In this document: positions 19,079 through 19,659 of the stretch, one piece after another
Position numbering within the stretch: position 1 is the stretch's first letter
How the letters are laid out: each line of letters starts with the position of its first letter
Assembly: GCA_016199185.1 (NCBI GenBank)
Contig: JACQHE010000042.1
Location: 1-19,659, forward strand
Direction of reading: 5' to 3'
DNA from: Candidatus Gottesmanbacteria bacterium
GTDB taxonomy: Bacteria; Patescibacteriota; Microgenomatia; UBA10105; UBA927
Length of the DNA stretch: 19,659 nucleotides
Translations under genes and position numbers: made by a program
The notes under the pieces: model-generated
What the model was told of the DNA's origin: nothing
The model's input: the letters and a program-made list of their open reading frames with translations, nothing else
The model's database searches: none

Positions 19079-19659
19079 AGTGCGTTTGCTAAAAGTGAAG
19101 CAACGGAAACAATGGTGAGTTTTTCAAATCTTTTTTCTTTGGGAACCACGATCGTATCTGTTACCACGATCCTGTCAATTGGGCTTGCGGCAAGTTTAGC
19201 GGATGCATCACCGGCAAGTACTGCGTGGGTTGCAAGAAAAAATATTCGCCTGGCCCCGTGACTTTTTAAAAATTGACTGGTCTTTATCGCTGTGGCTCCG
19301 GTATTGATAATATCGTCAAAGATGACAACGTCTTTCCCGCGTACATCGCCGTTGATGCCGGTCACTGTGACCTTCCCCGTCGCCTTGTCCCGATCTTTTT
19401 CCAGATATATAATAGGAAGCCCGACGGTCCTAGCAAACCGCGCAGAACGCGATTTCCCACCCGCGTCCGGGGAAACAACCATTAGCCTCGAAGGGTGAGA
19501 CCCTTCGAGGCTAGCGCCTAACAGCCCGTGAGTAGACAATTCCGTCACCGGCATACGGAAAAACGGCACGACGTTTTCGGAGTGGAGCTCGCAGGTCATC
19601 ACTGCGTCAAAGCCGGCTACTTCAATAACCTTGGCAACCAGCTGCGCCGACACGGCCTC
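19075..19659 (-). CDS. prs: Ribose-phosphate pyrophosphokinase, 5' partial
   Basis: The frame runs off the right edge (about 195 residues visible; a GTG at 19653 is internal). It makes PRPP from ribose 5-phosphate and ATP. The PRPP-binding loop VVIFDDIINTGATA, the pyrophosphate-region VVSPDAGGKSRSARFA and the basic catalytic segment YLEKDRDKATG are visible. Between the N-domain end (MPVTELSTHGLL) and VVSPDAGG lies ASLEGSHPSRL, coded by a perfect palindrome (19483-19513). The stop overlaps the recR start (ATGA). Confidence 0.93.
   Translation of the reverse strand, partial: EAVSAQLVAKVIEVAGFDAVMTCELHSENVVPFFRMPVTELSTHGLLGASLEGSHPSRLMVVSPDAGGKSRSARFARTVGLPIIYLEKDRDKATGKVTVTGINGDVRGKDVVIFDDIINTGATAIKTSQFLKSHGARRIFFLATHAVLAGDASAKLAASPIDRIVVTDTIVVPKEKRFEKLTIVSVASLLANAL
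19483..19513. repeat. Perfect 31-bp palindrome inside prs
   Basis: tagcctcgaagggt (19483-19496), loop gag, acccttcgaggcta (19500-19513): a 14-bp exact stem. It is read in frame as SLEGSHPSRL in a linker just before the conserved VVSPDAGG strand. Confidence 0.88.

Noticed and set aside
1..19659. tRNA and rRNA genes
   Set aside because: No cloverleaf with a T-loop consensus or rRNA-like stretch was noticed in the intergenic segments.

Overview
The window looks like a piece of a reduced Candidate Phyla Radiation (Patescibacteria, Parcubacteria-like) genome. Supporting signs are tightly packed, overlapping housekeeping genes, start codons often lacking a Shine-Dalgarno site or lying only a few bases after a -10 box, a release factor 1 without its N-terminal domain, and many short repeats and palindromes inside conserved coding sequences. 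TGA is used as a stop in about ten genes (M24 peptidase, S51 peptidase, ssb, rpsF, the HAD gene, recR, prs and others), so this is the standard code and not a UGA-recoded lineage. No tRNA, rRNA or CRISPR array was found, and no gene-free stretch exceeds 300 bases.

Layout. 1-2762 (+): 3' part of an M24 metallopeptidase, a NYN-domain gene whose first codons copy the start of hisS, then hisS. 2760-2809: a short hairpin repeat that begins on the hisS stop codon. 2824-3747 (+): an EamA/DMT transporter. 3751-8145: an accessory block with a structured leader and terminator, a short S51 peptidase, two small unknown genes (-), a pair of large genes (+; a winged-helix protein with a decayed ATPase-like domain and an orphan 421-residue protein), and one more small unknown gene (-). 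The block is bounded by two imperfect 40-bp direct repeats made of the promoter and first codons of rpmE. 8165-9174 (+): rpmE and a short prfA. 9172-9790: a DUF559 endonuclease gene between exact 73-bp direct repeats built from GC-rich hairpins; this looks like a small mobile unit.

9788-15059 (-) is one long transcription unit read from right to left: HAD phosphatase, ychF, rpsF, ssb, rpsR, S41 (CTP) protease, HtrA-like protease. rpsF-ssb-rpsR is the classical ribosomal/SSB cluster; the two membrane-anchored proteases follow it. 15168-15596 (+) is a one-pass membrane protein convergent with cysS. 15583-17681 (-): cysS preceded by a VapBC-type toxin-antitoxin pair. 17731-19659 (-): prs (partial), recR, a DUF59/MIP18 gene and a Q-rich unknown protein, mostly joined by ATGA overlaps.

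The most interesting themes are: (1) two accessory cassettes (nyn, and the 4.4-kb block before rpmE), each bounded by a duplicated 5' end of the conserved gene downstream; (2) the DUF559 hairpin element, whose ends coincide with the TAA stop codons of hisS, prfA and htrA; (3) in-frame palindromes and 7-8 bp tandem repeats inserted into loops of otherwise conserved proteins (M24 peptidase, Prs, SSB, CTP, YchF, CysS, RecR).
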